Shown here one piece after another: positions 36,888-45,208 of a DNA stretch of 64,000 bases (its first letter is position 1; the number at the start of each line of letters is the position of its first letter). Position numbers and translations under genes: made by a program. The DNA comes from Heyndrickxia oleronia (lineage in GTDB: Bacteria; Bacillota; Bacilli; Bacillales; Bacillaceae_C), in NCBI RefSeq assembly GCF_017809215.1, contig NZ_CP065424.1, forward strand, positions 2,078,001 through 2,142,000, read 5' to 3'. The notes under the pieces are model-generated. The model was not told the DNA's origin, ran no database searches, and was given only the letters and a program-made list of their open reading frames with translations.

Positions 36888-37190
36888 ATGACTATGTTTT
36901 GTGGAAAGATTTTACCACCAATTGTTCATCCGACAAAATGCTGTACGAATCATACTCAACAAAATTTCATTCAACCACATATTTATCCATCACATACAAC
37001 AAATGTGAATCACCAAGTAATTGGACACGCAAATTACTATCCTCATACTGAATCATTTGTAAATGAAGTGTCAAATGTAAACTTAGGTCCAGTTTCCGGA
37101 CCAGTTCCAGGTGGGATGGGTGGATTTGGGCCAGGTGCTATGGGACCAATGGGTGGTCCTGGACCAATGCCATTCGGTTTTCCGAGGTAA
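36888..37190 (+). CDS. cotD: CotD-family spore coat protein
   Basis: This protein of about 100 residues carries the CotD core: PPIVHPTKCC, PHIYPSHTTNVNHQVIGHANYYPHT. The C-terminal half is rich in Gly, Pro and Met (GPVPGGMGGFGPGAM...), where B. subtilis CotD is His/Cys-rich. It is an inner-coat component made in the mother cell; sigma-K control is expected, but I could not fix a promoter by eye. GAAGGGAG precedes ATGs at 36888 and 36894; either could be used. A terminator follows the stop. Confidence 0.85.
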   Translation: MTMFCGKILPPIVHPTKCCTNHTQQNFIQPHIYPSHTTNVNHQVIGHANYYPHTESFVNEVSNVNLGPVSGPVPGGMGGFGPGAMGPMGGPGPMPFGFPR

Positions 37191-37202
37191 ATGTTGAATT
37201 TT

Positions 37203-37233
37203 CAAGGATGGTAATTGCCATCCTTGTTTTTTT
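37203..37233 (+). terminator. Rho-independent terminator after cotD
   Basis: CAAGGATGG and CCATCCTTG form a 9-bp stem with a 5-base loop followed by TTTTTTT. Confidence 0.88.
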
Positions 37234-37282
37234 ATATTAATAATCGGTCTTATACTAGTGAGTCTTAGAGTAGGTGAAAATG

Positions 37283-37837
37283 ATGATTAATGTAATTACA
37301 ATTACGGGGTATAAGCCTTTCGAACTAGGGATATTTTCAAATAAACACCCCGCAATCGACTTTATCAAAATGGCAATAAAAAAAGAGCTAGTAAGCTTTT
37401 TGGATGAAGGACTTGAATGGGTGATAATTTCTGGCCAGTTAGGTGTAGAACTTTGGGCAGCAGAAGTGACTCTAGAACTTCAAAATGAGTATCCTGAACT
37501 AAAGCTTGCTGTTTTAACACCTTTTTTAAATCAGGAAGAGAGCTGGAATGAAATGAATAAAGACTATTATGAAATGATCGTTAGTCAAGCTGATTTTGTC
37601 GATTCTATATCAAAACAACCATATTCAAATCCACAGCAATTCCGTAATAAAAACAAACTTTTCCTACATAAAAGTCAAGGGATGATCATTGTATATGACG
37701 GTGAAAAACCAGGTTCACCAAAGTACATTTATGATGAAGCAAAACGATTAGTCGAAGAGAGTAAATATGACATGAGAACGATAGATTTTTATGATTTACA
37801 AATGTTAATAGAAGAGGACCAATGGAATTCTGAATAA
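37283..37837 (+). CDS. ypsA: SLOG-fold protein YpsA
   Basis: This 184-residue protein of the UPF0398/YpsA family (SLOG/DprA-like fold) shows [13 protein letters not shown] at the N-terminus, [12 protein letters not shown] near residue 55 and [14 protein letters not shown] near residue 150. In Firmicutes YpsA influences cell division and glucose-linked stress responses and lies next to gpsB, as here. GTAGGTGA precedes ATGs at 37280 and 37283. The nucleotide ligand is not established. Confidence 0.9.
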   Translation: MINVITITGYKPFELGIFSNKHPAIDFIKMAIKKELVSFLDEGLEWVIISGQLGVELWAAEVTLELQNEYPELKLAVLTPFLNQEESWNEMNKDYYEMIVSQADFVDSISKQPYSNPQQFRNKNKLFLHKSQGMIIVYDGEKPGSPKYIYDEAKRLVEESKYDMRTIDFYDLQMLIEEDQWNSE

Positions 37838-37987
37838 GTCGTTTCATACTTGCTTTAAAATAAAATATAATGATAAAATTCTTCGGTAGTGAAGAAGAAA
37901 AACATTATTATATGCTTACTGTAAAAAAGAAAAAATAATTTATGAATAAAAACAAACTAGATTTTTTAGTTGTCAAACCATATTAAA

Positions 37988-38016
37988 TTGACAAATATAT
38001 TAATTTTTGAAAGAAT
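37988..38016 (+). promoter_or_regulatory. Candidate sigma-A promoter upstream of gpsB
   Basis: A perfect -35 TTGACA is followed after 17 bp by AAGAAT, which matches four of six -10 consensus positions. The gpsB start codon is 43 bp downstream. Confidence 0.4.
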
Positions 38017-38059
38017 AGTAATAATGGGCAACCTGCGAATATTTAAGGTGGTGTGTTAG

Positions 38060-38362
38060 ATGTTATCTGATAAAATTAAGTTAACTGCAAAGGACATTTT
38101 AGAAAAAGAATTTAAAACGGCAGTTCGAGGGTATAAGCAAGAAGAAGTGGATAAATTTTTAGATTTTATTATTAAAGATTATGAAACCTTTCATCAAACA
38201 ATAGAAGACTTACAACAGGAAAATATGCGCTTAAAGAAACAAGCGGATGATTCATTTCGCAGACAACCTTCGCAGCCAACAACTGGAACGACTAACTTTG
38301 ATATCTTAAAGAGGCTATCAAATCTAGAAAAGCATGTTTTTGGAAGCAAACTGAGTGAATAG
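38060..38362 (+). CDS. gpsB: Cell division adaptor GpsB
   Basis: This 100-residue DivIVA-like protein has the N-terminal membrane/PBP-binding domain ([28 protein letters not shown]) and a coiled coil up to about residue 70. A C-terminal trimerisation segment ([16 protein letters not shown]) follows a Gln/Pro/Thr linker. GpsB links PBP1 to the division site and cell pole; its partner gene ponA is also in this window. ATG follows AAGGTGGTGTG. It lies directly upstream of rnpB, as in B. subtilis. Confidence 0.95.
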   Translation: MLSDKIKLTAKDILEKEFKTAVRGYKQEEVDKFLDFIIKDYETFHQTIEDLQQENMRLKKQADDSFRRQPSQPTTGTTNFDILKRLSNLEKHVFGSKLSE

Positions 38363-38385
38363 ATTTGCTTGGATGAAATTTCTTA

Positions 38386-38414
38386 TTGAAATTTAAGTGA
38401 ATCTTATATATAAT
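38386..38414 (+). promoter_or_regulatory. rnpB promoter
   Basis: TTGAAA (38386-38391) and TATAAT (38409-38414) are separated by the ideal 17 bp. Transcription would begin near 38421, just before the RNase P RNA. Confidence 0.7.
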
Positions 38415-38436
38415 AAACAAGCGACGTTAAGTCGTA

Positions 38437-38862
38437 ATGAAATAGCGTTCGGGTAATCGCTGCAACAGATAACTGTTGTTGAGGAAAGTCCATGCTCGCA
38501 CGGTGCTGAGATGCCCGTAGTGATCGTGCCTAGCAAAGTCATAAGCTAGGGCAGTTTGGATTCGTCTGGGCTGACGGCAGGGAAAACACCTAAGTCCAAT
38601 AAAGGATATGGTGTGAATACCTTTAAAGTGCCACAGTGACGTAGCCTTATGAGAAATCATAAGGGTGGAACGAGGTAAACCCCGCGAGCGAGAAACTCAA
38701 ATTATGGTAGGGGAATCCTTTCTCTCGGAAATGAACGAAGAAAGGGACAGGCACTATATGAAGTGTCTGTAGATAGATGATTACCACCTGAGTACGAGAT
38801 CATTACCTGGTCGTTAGAAGTACAACGGTACAGAACATGGCTTACAGAACGTTATTGAAGGT
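38437..38862 (+). ncRNA. rnpB: RNase P RNA, type B
   Basis: The catalytic RNA of RNase P, which matures tRNA 5' ends. Hallmarks match the B. subtilis type B RNA: GTTCGGGTAATCGCTGC near the 5' end, GAGGAAAGTCCATGCTCGCA, GCTGACGGCAGG, AAAGTGCCACAGTGACG, GGTGGAACGAGGTAAACCCC, GTAGATAGATGATTACCACC and CATGGCTTACAGAACGTTA at the 3' end. The order is complete, so the gene is intact. The exact mature ends are uncertain by a few bases. A terminator follows about 20 bases downstream. Confidence 0.95.
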
Positions 38863-38881
38863 AATAAATAAACAAATTGTT

Positions 38882-38915
38882 ATGCTCTCCTTCCGAAAAG
38901 GAGAGCATATTTTGT
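38882..38915 (+). terminator. rnpB terminator
   Basis: ATGCTCTCCTT and AAGGAGAGCAT form an 11-bp stem with a short loop followed by ATTTTG. Confidence 0.85.
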
Positions 38916-38993
38916 ATAATCCTTATCTGTTTGAAAAGAGCTTATTTAAAGAGAACTAGATAGGTGAAAATATTACATACGAAGGGTGACATG

Positions 38994-40130
38994 ATGTCTA
39001 ACTATTCCTTAATTGCTACTGCAGCGATGGGGCTCGAGTCCATCGTTGCAAAAGAAGTAAATCAATTAGGTTATGAATGTAAAGTCGATAACGGTAAGAT
39101 TGAATATAAAGGTGATGAACGAGCAATTGCACGTAGTAATCTTTGGCTACGCACAGCTGATCGAGTGAAAATTAAAGTAGGAGAATTTAAGGCTGTTACA
39201 TTTGATGAATTATTTGAAAAGACGAAGGCTTTAAATTGGGAGACATTCCTACCTGTTAATGCCGAATTTCCTGTACAAGGTAAATCGGTAAAGTCAAAAT
39301 TATTTAGTGTTTCAGATTGTCAAGCAATTGTAAAAAAAGCGATTGTAGATCGACTTCGTTCCCAATATAAACAGGTTTCTTGGTTTGAAGAGAACGGTCC
39401 ATTATTTAAAATTGAAGTGGCACTTCACAAAGATATAGCAACAATAACAATCGATACAAGTGGAGTAGGGCTTCATAAAAGAGGGTACCGTGTTAATCAA
39501 GGTGAAGCACCGTTAAAGGAAACTTTAGCTGCCGCACTTATCCAATTAACCAATTGGCATCCTGATCGTCCGTTTTGGGATCCTTTTTGTGGATCGGGTA
39601 CAATTCCCATTGAAGCTGCATTAATCGGTCAAAATATTGCTCCTGGATTTAATCGTGATTTCGCTTCAGAATCTTGGCCATGGATAGGAAAAAATATATG
39701 GGATGATGCACGTAATGAAGCGGAAGATCTAGCTAAGTATGATCAACCATTAAAGATCATTGGTTCTGATATTGACCATCGAATGATAAAAGTTTCTGAG
39801 GAAAATGCCATTGAAGCTGGATTAGGTGATTTGATTGAATTCAAACAAATGCAAGTAACTGATATTTCTACTAGAGATCAATATGGTGTACTTGTTGGAA
39901 ATCCTCCTTATGGGGAACGCCTTAGTGAACGTCGAGAAGTCGAAAAATTATATAGTGAAATGGGAAAAGCATTTTCTAAACTAGATACATGGTCCATCTA
40001 TATGCTGACATCATATGAACAATTTGAAGAAGTTTATGGAAAAAAGGCAACGAAAAAGCGGAAATTATTTAATGGGTTTATTCGAACAGATCTTTATCAA
40101 TATTGGGGTCCAAGACCACCTAGAAATTAA
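38994..40130 (+). CDS. ypsC: THUMP-domain RNA methyltransferase YpsC (RlmL/RlmN2-like)
   Basis: This protein of about 378 residues has an N-terminal THUMP domain (about residues 1-160) and a Rossmann-fold N6/N2-methyltransferase domain. The SAM site is FWDPFCGSGTIPIEAALI and the catalytic motif is NPPY (GNPPYGERL, near residue 303). It probably methylates 23S rRNA, as related RlmL-type enzymes do. GAAGGGTGA precedes two ATGs at 38991 and 38994; the upstream GTG at 38964 has its own weak GTGAAA context and is less likely. The position after rnpB is as in B. subtilis. Confidence 0.9.
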   Translation: MSNYSLIATAAMGLESIVAKEVNQLGYECKVDNGKIEYKGDERAIARSNLWLRTADRVKIKVGEFKAVTFDELFEKTKALNWETFLPVNAEFPVQGKSVKSKLFSVSDCQAIVKKAIVDRLRSQYKQVSWFEENGPLFKIEVALHKDIATITIDTSGVGLHKRGYRVNQGEAPLKETLAAALIQLTNWHPDRPFWDPFCGSGTIPIEAALIGQNIAPGFNRDFASESWPWIGKNIWDDARNEAEDLAKYDQPLKIIGSDIDHRMIKVSEENAIEAGLGDLIEFKQMQVTDISTRDQYGVLVGNPPYGERLSERREVEKLYSEMGKAFSKLDTWSIYMLTSYEQFEEVYGKKATKKRKLFNGFIRTDLYQYWGPRPPRN

Positions 40131-40199
40131 GTCCATGGTTATAAGTCCTCCATTCCTTGAGTATAATAATATATAAAATTAGACGAAGGAGTGGGAAAC

Positions 40200-40376
40200 T
40201 TGTCATTGGTTTCTATTGACTTTGATAAAATCTCAAGAGCGATTTCTAATACATATCGGCTTATCCAATTAGAGGGGAGTCCATCTGAAACGGTAATGGC
40301 TCAGCTAAAGGAAGCAGAGCATTCTCTAAATTGTGCTAAAAGCTATGTGTTAACAAGGGAAAAAACCATTATATAA
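40200..40376 (+). CDS. Small conserved-looking protein of unknown function
   Basis: A 58-residue soluble protein (from TTG, eight bases after AAGGAGTG) rich in Ser, Glu and Leu, with helical character and no recognised motif. A GTG at 40191 overlaps the ribosome binding site. It sits between ypsC and the ypvA-like helicase and is followed by its own terminator, which supports a real gene. I do not recognise the family. Confidence 0.65.
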   Translation: MSLVSIDFDKISRAISNTYRLIQLEGSPSETVMAQLKEAEHSLNCAKSYVLTREKTII

Positions 40377-40377
40377 G

Positions 40378-40411
40378 AACGCAAGTGTAGATGATGCACT
40401 TGCGTTTTTAT
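40378..40411 (+). terminator. Rho-independent terminator
   Basis: AACGCAAGTG and CACTTGCGTT form a 10-bp stem followed by TTTA. Confidence 0.8.
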
Positions 40412-40466
40412 ATGGTGAACCTATTGATCGAAATAAATGACAGAAGTGAATAGCTGGAGGAAAAAT

Positions 40467-42386
40467 ATGAAAACGGGATTACCATTTACTGTGACTAAGG
40501 AAGAATCCTTCTATGAAAAGTTGGGTGATTGGATTGGGGATGTATTTTACGATCTTCTTCCGGAAAAAGGTTTTGAAATTAGAGATGAACAAATCTATAT
40601 GGCCTTCCAATTAGAAAAAGCGTTTAAAGAAAAAAGTATCATGTTTGCAGAAGCGGGAGTTGGGACAGGAAAAACGATTGTCTATCTTCTATATGCCATT
40701 TGCTATGCGAGGTATACAGGTAGACCTGCAATTATTGCATGTGCAGATGAGACGTTGATTGAACAGCTTGTTAAAAAAGAGGGCGATATTCAAAAATTAG
40801 AACAAGCACTTGGTTTAAGTGCTGATGTAAGATTAGCAAAGTCAAGAGACCAATATTTATGCTTAAAAAAATTAGATAAAGAAGTAGCAAAGAACGAAAT
40901 AGATGAATTTCTCGATATCTACGAAGAATTACCTGAATTTGTTCATGCACAAGGATCCATGATTAAATATGAGAAATATGGAGATAGAAAGGATTATTCT
41001 AATCTCTCTGAGGATAAATGGAAACGAATTGGATGGGATTCATTACAGGATTGCTTAGCCTGTGATGTACGACATCGATGTGGACAAACTCTTCATCGAG
41101 ATCATTACCGTAAAGCTGCAGATTTAATTATTTGTTCTCATGATTATTATATGGAACATATTTGGACGAAGGAGTCAAGAATCCGTGAAGGGCAATTACC
41201 TTTATTACCAGAATCAAGTTGTGTAGTCTTTGATGAAGGTCATTTACTTGAATATGCTAGTCAAAAGGCTTTAACCTATCGAATTCAATCTGAAACGTTA
41301 GAAACATTATTAACGAGACTTATGGAAAATGATGTTCGTGAAGAAACGTTATACACCATTGAAAATGTATTATTCTTTAATGATAAATTATTTGAAATTA
41401 TTGAGAGAGACGCGAAGTCTATTAGTGGTTCAGAACGATATCATATTGAAAAATCAGATGAACTAATGAAATATGCTCATTCTTTGCATTTACAAACAGA
41501 AAAATTGTCAGAGCAGCTTGTTTATGAGGGTGAAATGTTTGTCTTAAATGAATATGATTTGCATATCGTTGAAGAATATTTAGATCAGGTGTTGTATTTC
41601 TTAAAACTGTTTTCTAAAGATGATAAGGGTATTATTTGGGTTGAAATGTCTGATACTGAACATACTCTAGTGATTATGCCCAGACTTGTTGAGGAAATTT
41701 TACGCGATGAAGTATTTTCAAAAAAGATTCCTTTTATTTTTTCATCGGCAACACTATCAAATAACGGCGATTATTCTTATATAGCAAAAAGTCTTGGTAT
41801 AGAGAAATTCTTATCATTAAAAGTTGATTCACCATTTGATTATGAAGAAAATATGAAGATTATTATGCACAAAAATGATCCTAAAAATAAAAGTAAAGAA
41901 ATGATTAATCTCCTAAATGAAAGGGGAGGAAAAAGCCTCATTTTATTTGATACAAAGGATTCAATGGTTCAATTTAAAAAGTATATTAACGAATCAAATG
42001 AATTGAACTATCCAGTAATATTTGAGGGAGATCGAGAAATTAGTCATCTAGTTGAAGAATTTCAAAAGAATGACGAAACGATCCTTTGTTCATATCATTT
42101 ATGGGAGGGATTAGATATTCCTGGATCATCTCTATCCAATGTCCTAATCGCGAATTTACCATTTCCTCCTAATGATCCTGTTTTTGATGCCAAACGTAAA
42201 TCAAGTGTAAATCCATACGAAGAGGTTGATTTGCCATATATGCTACTTCGACTAAGACAAGGAATTGGACGTCTAATTCGGACGTCCACAGATAAGGGAG
42301 ACATTCATATATGGATGGAGAATGAAAGTAATCATTCTATTTTGGATCAAGTAAAATCAATATTACCAGTAGAACCAAGAGTTTAA
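40467..42386 (+). CDS. ypvA: DinG/XPD-like ATP-dependent helicase YpvA
   Basis: The ATG at 40467 is six bases after GGAGG and gives 639 residues, close to B. subtilis YpvA; an earlier ATG at 40437 lacks a ribosome binding site. Walker A is AEAGVGTGKT (near residue 69), DEGH replaces DEAH in VVFDEGHLLE (near 256), and the C-terminal motifs are SSATLSN, YHLWEGLDIPG and RLRQGIGRLIR. Four cysteines between Walker A and DEGH (QYLC, then DCLACDVRHRC) are arranged as an iron-sulfur cluster domain. The nuclease-type DinG at 18.6 kb lacks these cysteines. There is no nuclease domain here. Confidence 0.9.
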   Translation: MKTGLPFTVTKEESFYEKLGDWIGDVFYDLLPEKGFEIRDEQIYMAFQLEKAFKEKSIMFAEAGVGTGKTIVYLLYAICYARYTGRPAIIACADETLIEQLVKKEGDIQKLEQALGLSADVRLAKSRDQYLCLKKLDKEVAKNEIDEFLDIYEELPEFVHAQGSMIKYEKYGDRKDYSNLSEDKWKRIGWDSLQDCLACDVRHRCGQTLHRDHYRKAADLIICSHDYYMEHIWTKESRIREGQLPLLPESSCVVFDEGHLLEYASQKALTYRIQSETLETLLTRLMENDVREETLYTIENVLFFNDKLFEIIERDAKSISGSERYHIEKSDELMKYAHSLHLQTEKLSEQLVYEGEMFVLNEYDLHIVEEYLDQVLYFLKLFSKDDKGIIWVEMSDTEHTLVIMPRLVEEILRDEVFSKKIPFIFSSATLSNNGDYSYIAKSLGIEKFLSLKVDSPFDYEENMKIIMHKNDPKNKSKEMINLLNERGGKSLILFDTKDSMVQFKKYINESNELNYPVIFEGDREISHLVEEFQKNDETILCSYHLWEGLDIPGSSLSNVLIANLPFPPNDPVFDAKRKSSVNPYEEVDLPYMLLRLRQGIGRLIRTSTDKGDIHIWMENESNHSILDQVKSILPVEPRV

Positions 42387-42412
42387 GTTTCTCACGAAAG
42401 AATTATTCAATA

Positions 42413-42460
42413 GTGCGCTAGTGGACTGTTTTATAAAAAATGGCCCACTAGCGCTTTTCT
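42413..42460 (+). terminator. Rho-independent terminator after ypvA
   Basis: GCGCTAGTGG and CCACTAGCGC form a perfect 10-bp stem with a 20-base loop, followed by TTTTCTTG. Confidence 0.75.
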
Positions 42461-42603
42461 TGTAAAGAGTGTAAGCGTTAGTAGAGTACTTGATTCTACT
42501 TATTACTTAGTTTAGTTAAGAATTTACGTTGTACATTAATAGTTCTCCCTTTTCAGAACAATATGATAAAATAAGAAAGAGTCGATTGAGGAGGAGGATA
42601 AAA

Positions 42604-44112
42604 ATGACTGAAACTCTAATTGAATTAGAAAAAGAATTTTTAGATTATGTTAAAAAAATGCAAGCCTATAATGAAGCGCTTGGCTTAATATATTGGGATT
42701 TGCGAACTGGGGCTCCTAAAAATGGCGTTGATCAGCGTGCAGAAGTAATAGGTATGTTGTCTTCTGAAATGTTTCACATGTCAACATCAGAAGAGATGGC
42801 AGCATATATTGCAAGTTTATCTGGTAATAATGAGCTTTCTGAAATTACCTTAAAAACATTGGAAGAATGTAAAAAAGCATATGATCGTAATAAAAAGATA
42901 CCTGCTAAGGAATTCCAGGAATATGTCGTTTTACAATCTAAAGCGGAAAGTGTTTGGGAAGTTGCGAGAGAAAAATCAGATTTCAGTATGTTTCTTCCTT
43001 ATTTAGAAAAAATTATCAGCTATCAGAAAAAATTTATTAATTATTGGGGCTATGAAGGGAATAAATATAATACATTATTGGATATGTATGAACCGGGGAT
43101 TACAGTGGATATTCTCGATCAGGTCTTCTCCGAGGTTCGAAATGCAATTATTCCTTTAGTTCAAAAAATTTCAGAATCGCCTAATAAGCCAAAAACATCT
43201 TTCTTATTTGAAACTTTTCCGAAAGATAAGCAAAAAGAATTTAGCCTCAAGATATTAGAACAAATGGGGTATGATTTTGATTCGGGACGTTTGGATGAAA
43301 CAGTCCATCCGTTTGCAACTGGATTAAATCCAGGAGATGTTCGTGTAACGACTAGATATGACGAAAATGATTTTCGGACAGCAGTATTTGGAACCATCCA
43401 TGAGGGTGGGCATGCCTTATATGAACAAAATATTTCAAAAGATTTAATCGGTACTCCGCTTTGTAGTGGAACGTCGATGGGCATTCATGAGTCACAATCC
43501 TTATTCTACGAAAATATTGTGGGGAGGGATTATTCGTTCTGGAAGCATAATTATTCAATTTTACAGGATTATACCGATGGTCAATTTGAAGGAATCGAAA
43601 TAGATGATTTTTATAATGCGATCAATGAATCCAAGCCTTCATTTATCAGAATTGAAGCTGACATGTTGACATACCCATTACATATTATAATTCGTTATGA
43701 GATTGAAAAGGCAATTTTTAATGATGAAATCGAAGTGAAAGATCTACCTCAAATTTGGAATGATAAATATGAAGAATATTTAGGGATCCGTCCCAATAAT
43801 GATGCAGAAGGTATCTTACAGGATGTTCACTGGTCTGGGGGAAGTTTCGGTTATTTTCCTTCTTATGCTTTAGGGTATATGTATGCTGCTCAATTTAAAC
43901 ATAAGATGGTAGAAGAGCTACCAAATTTTGATGAGTTATTAGCATCTGGAAATCTGAAGCCAATCCAAGAATGGTTAACAAAGAATATTCACCAATATGG
44001 TAAAATGAAAAAACCGTTAGAAATTTTACATGATGTTACGGGAGAAGGTCTAAACGCAAAATATCTTATCGAATACTTAACGAATAAATATACAAAAGTC
44101 TATAATTTATAA
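42604..44112 (+). CDS. ypwA: M32-family carboxypeptidase (Taq type)
   Basis: The ATG at 42604 follows GAGGAGGAGG and gives 502 residues, the family length; the open frame back to 42529 lacks a signal for translation. It is a zinc carboxypeptidase with the HEGGH site at residues 266-270, the downstream zinc Glu in SMGIHESQSLFYEN, and the family motifs YWDLRTGAP, DVRVTTRYDENDF, RIEADMLTYPLHI and DVHWSGGSFGYFPSYALG. It removes C-terminal residues from peptides, in the cytoplasm. B. subtilis YpwA is in the same neighbourhood. Confidence 0.94.
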   Translation: MTETLIELEKEFLDYVKKMQAYNEALGLIYWDLRTGAPKNGVDQRAEVIGMLSSEMFHMSTSEEMAAYIASLSGNNELSEITLKTLEECKKAYDRNKKIPAKEFQEYVVLQSKAESVWEVAREKSDFSMFLPYLEKIISYQKKFINYWGYEGNKYNTLLDMYEPGITVDILDQVFSEVRNAIIPLVQKISESPNKPKTSFLFETFPKDKQKEFSLKILEQMGYDFDSGRLDETVHPFATGLNPGDVRVTTRYDENDFRTAVFGTIHEGGHALYEQNISKDLIGTPLCSGTSMGIHESQSLFYENIVGRDYSFWKHNYSILQDYTDGQFEGIEIDDFYNAINESKPSFIRIEADMLTYPLHIIIRYEIEKAIFNDEIEVKDLPQIWNDKYEEYLGIRPNNDAEGILQDVHWSGGSFGYFPSYALGYMYAAQFKHKMVEELPNFDELLASGNLKPIQEWLTKNIHQYGKMKKPLEILHDVTGEGLNAKYLIEYLTNKYTKVYNL

Positions 44113-44178
44113 TTTTAATAAGGGGCTGTCTAATAGTTTTCTATTTAGGCAGCCTCCATCTCTAGGGAGGGGGAACGA

Positions 44179-45081
44179 TTGCCTAGTGCTTTCATTATAT
44201 TAGCAGCATTATCTTGGGGTTTTATTTCTATTTTTACGAAAAAACTTACTAGTTATGGATTTACTGAGATGGAAATCGTGACAATTCGTGTCGTTTATGC
44301 ATGGATCCTTTTATTTCCTTTAACATTTTTACAAAAGAAACAGGCTATGTTTAAAATAAAATTAAAACATCTCCCATTTTTTGTTGGCACTGGTCTATTG
44401 AGTATTGTGTTTTTTAATTGGTGTTATTTTACCGCAATTAATCAACTCTCCGTATCCTTAGCTGTTATGCTACTATATACTTCTCCAGCGTTTGTAGCGA
44501 TTTTATCTTATTTTATATTAAAAGAAAAACTCTCACTAAAAAAATTTTTCGCGATAATTGTAACGATTACGGGATGTACGTTAATAGCGATTTCAAGTAG
44601 TGGAGGAGGAACCAGTTGGAATTGGGGTGGATTTATTATTGGTTTGGGTGCAGGGCTTGGCTATGCACTGTATAGTATCTTTGGTAAATTAGCATTGAAG
44701 CATTATGATTCAATGACGATAACCTTTTATACGTTTTTAGTTGCTAGCGTATCTTTAGCTCCTTTTTTTCATTTTTGGCGGAAAATGAGCGATTTTACGA
44801 TTGAAAATCACTTATATATGATTGGATTAGCAACTGTGCCTACTGTATTAGCCTATTTATTATATACCATTGGACTAAATAAGGTTGAAAGTAGCACGGC
44901 GGCTATTTTAGCGACGATGGAACCAGTAGCAGCTATTTTAGTAGGAATAATACTTTTTAAAGAAGATATTGTTATTTTACAATTTATAGGTATACTCTTT
45001 ATTTTATCCTCAGTGTTTATTTTAAGCATAAAGAGAAAAACAAAAGGGGATCTATCTAAAAGAATATCAAAGGAATTTTAA
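44179..45081 (+). CDS. EamA/DMT-family permease
   Basis: This 300-residue protein has ten hydrophobic segments arranged as two EamA repeats (about residues 1-135 and 145-290), the drug/metabolite transporter fold. The conserved repeat ends TSPAFVAILSYFILKEKLS and MEPVAAILVGIILFKED are present. It starts with TTG after AGGGAGGGGG; there is no suitable ATG. The substrate cannot be deduced. It is followed by its own terminator. Confidence 0.88.
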   Translation: MPSAFIILAALSWGFISIFTKKLTSYGFTEMEIVTIRVVYAWILLFPLTFLQKKQAMFKIKLKHLPFFVGTGLLSIVFFNWCYFTAINQLSVSLAVMLLYTSPAFVAILSYFILKEKLSLKKFFAIIVTITGCTLIAISSSGGGTSWNWGGFIIGLGAGLGYALYSIFGKLALKHYDSMTITFYTFLVASVSLAPFFHFWRKMSDFTIENHLYMIGLATVPTVLAYLLYTIGLNKVESSTAAILATMEPVAAILVGIILFKEDIVILQFIGILFILSSVFILSIKRKTKGDLSKRISKEF

Positions 45082-45108
45082 AAGATCCGCAGTGAGCGGA
45101 TCTTTAAT
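45079..45108 (+). terminator. Rho-independent terminator after the EamA gene
   Basis: AAAGATCCGC and GCGGATCTTT form a 10-bp stem with an AGTGA loop and an AATTTATT tail. It overlaps the stop codon region. Confidence 0.78.
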
Positions 45109-45208
45109 TTATTGCTTTTACTATAAAGGATTATAGTAAAGACGAGAAGTCTGATTTATTATGCCTATATTGTATTGCGAAAGCATCTAGATAAAATTGG
45201 ATTTCTGA

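Noticed and set aside
38427..38660. Reverse-strand reading frame over rnpB
   Set aside because: The region is fully explained by the RNase P RNA.
44118..44155. Terminator after the M32 carboxypeptidase gene
   Set aside because: GGCTGTCTAA and TTAGGCAGCC pair reasonably, but there is no T-run, so I did not list it as a terminator.
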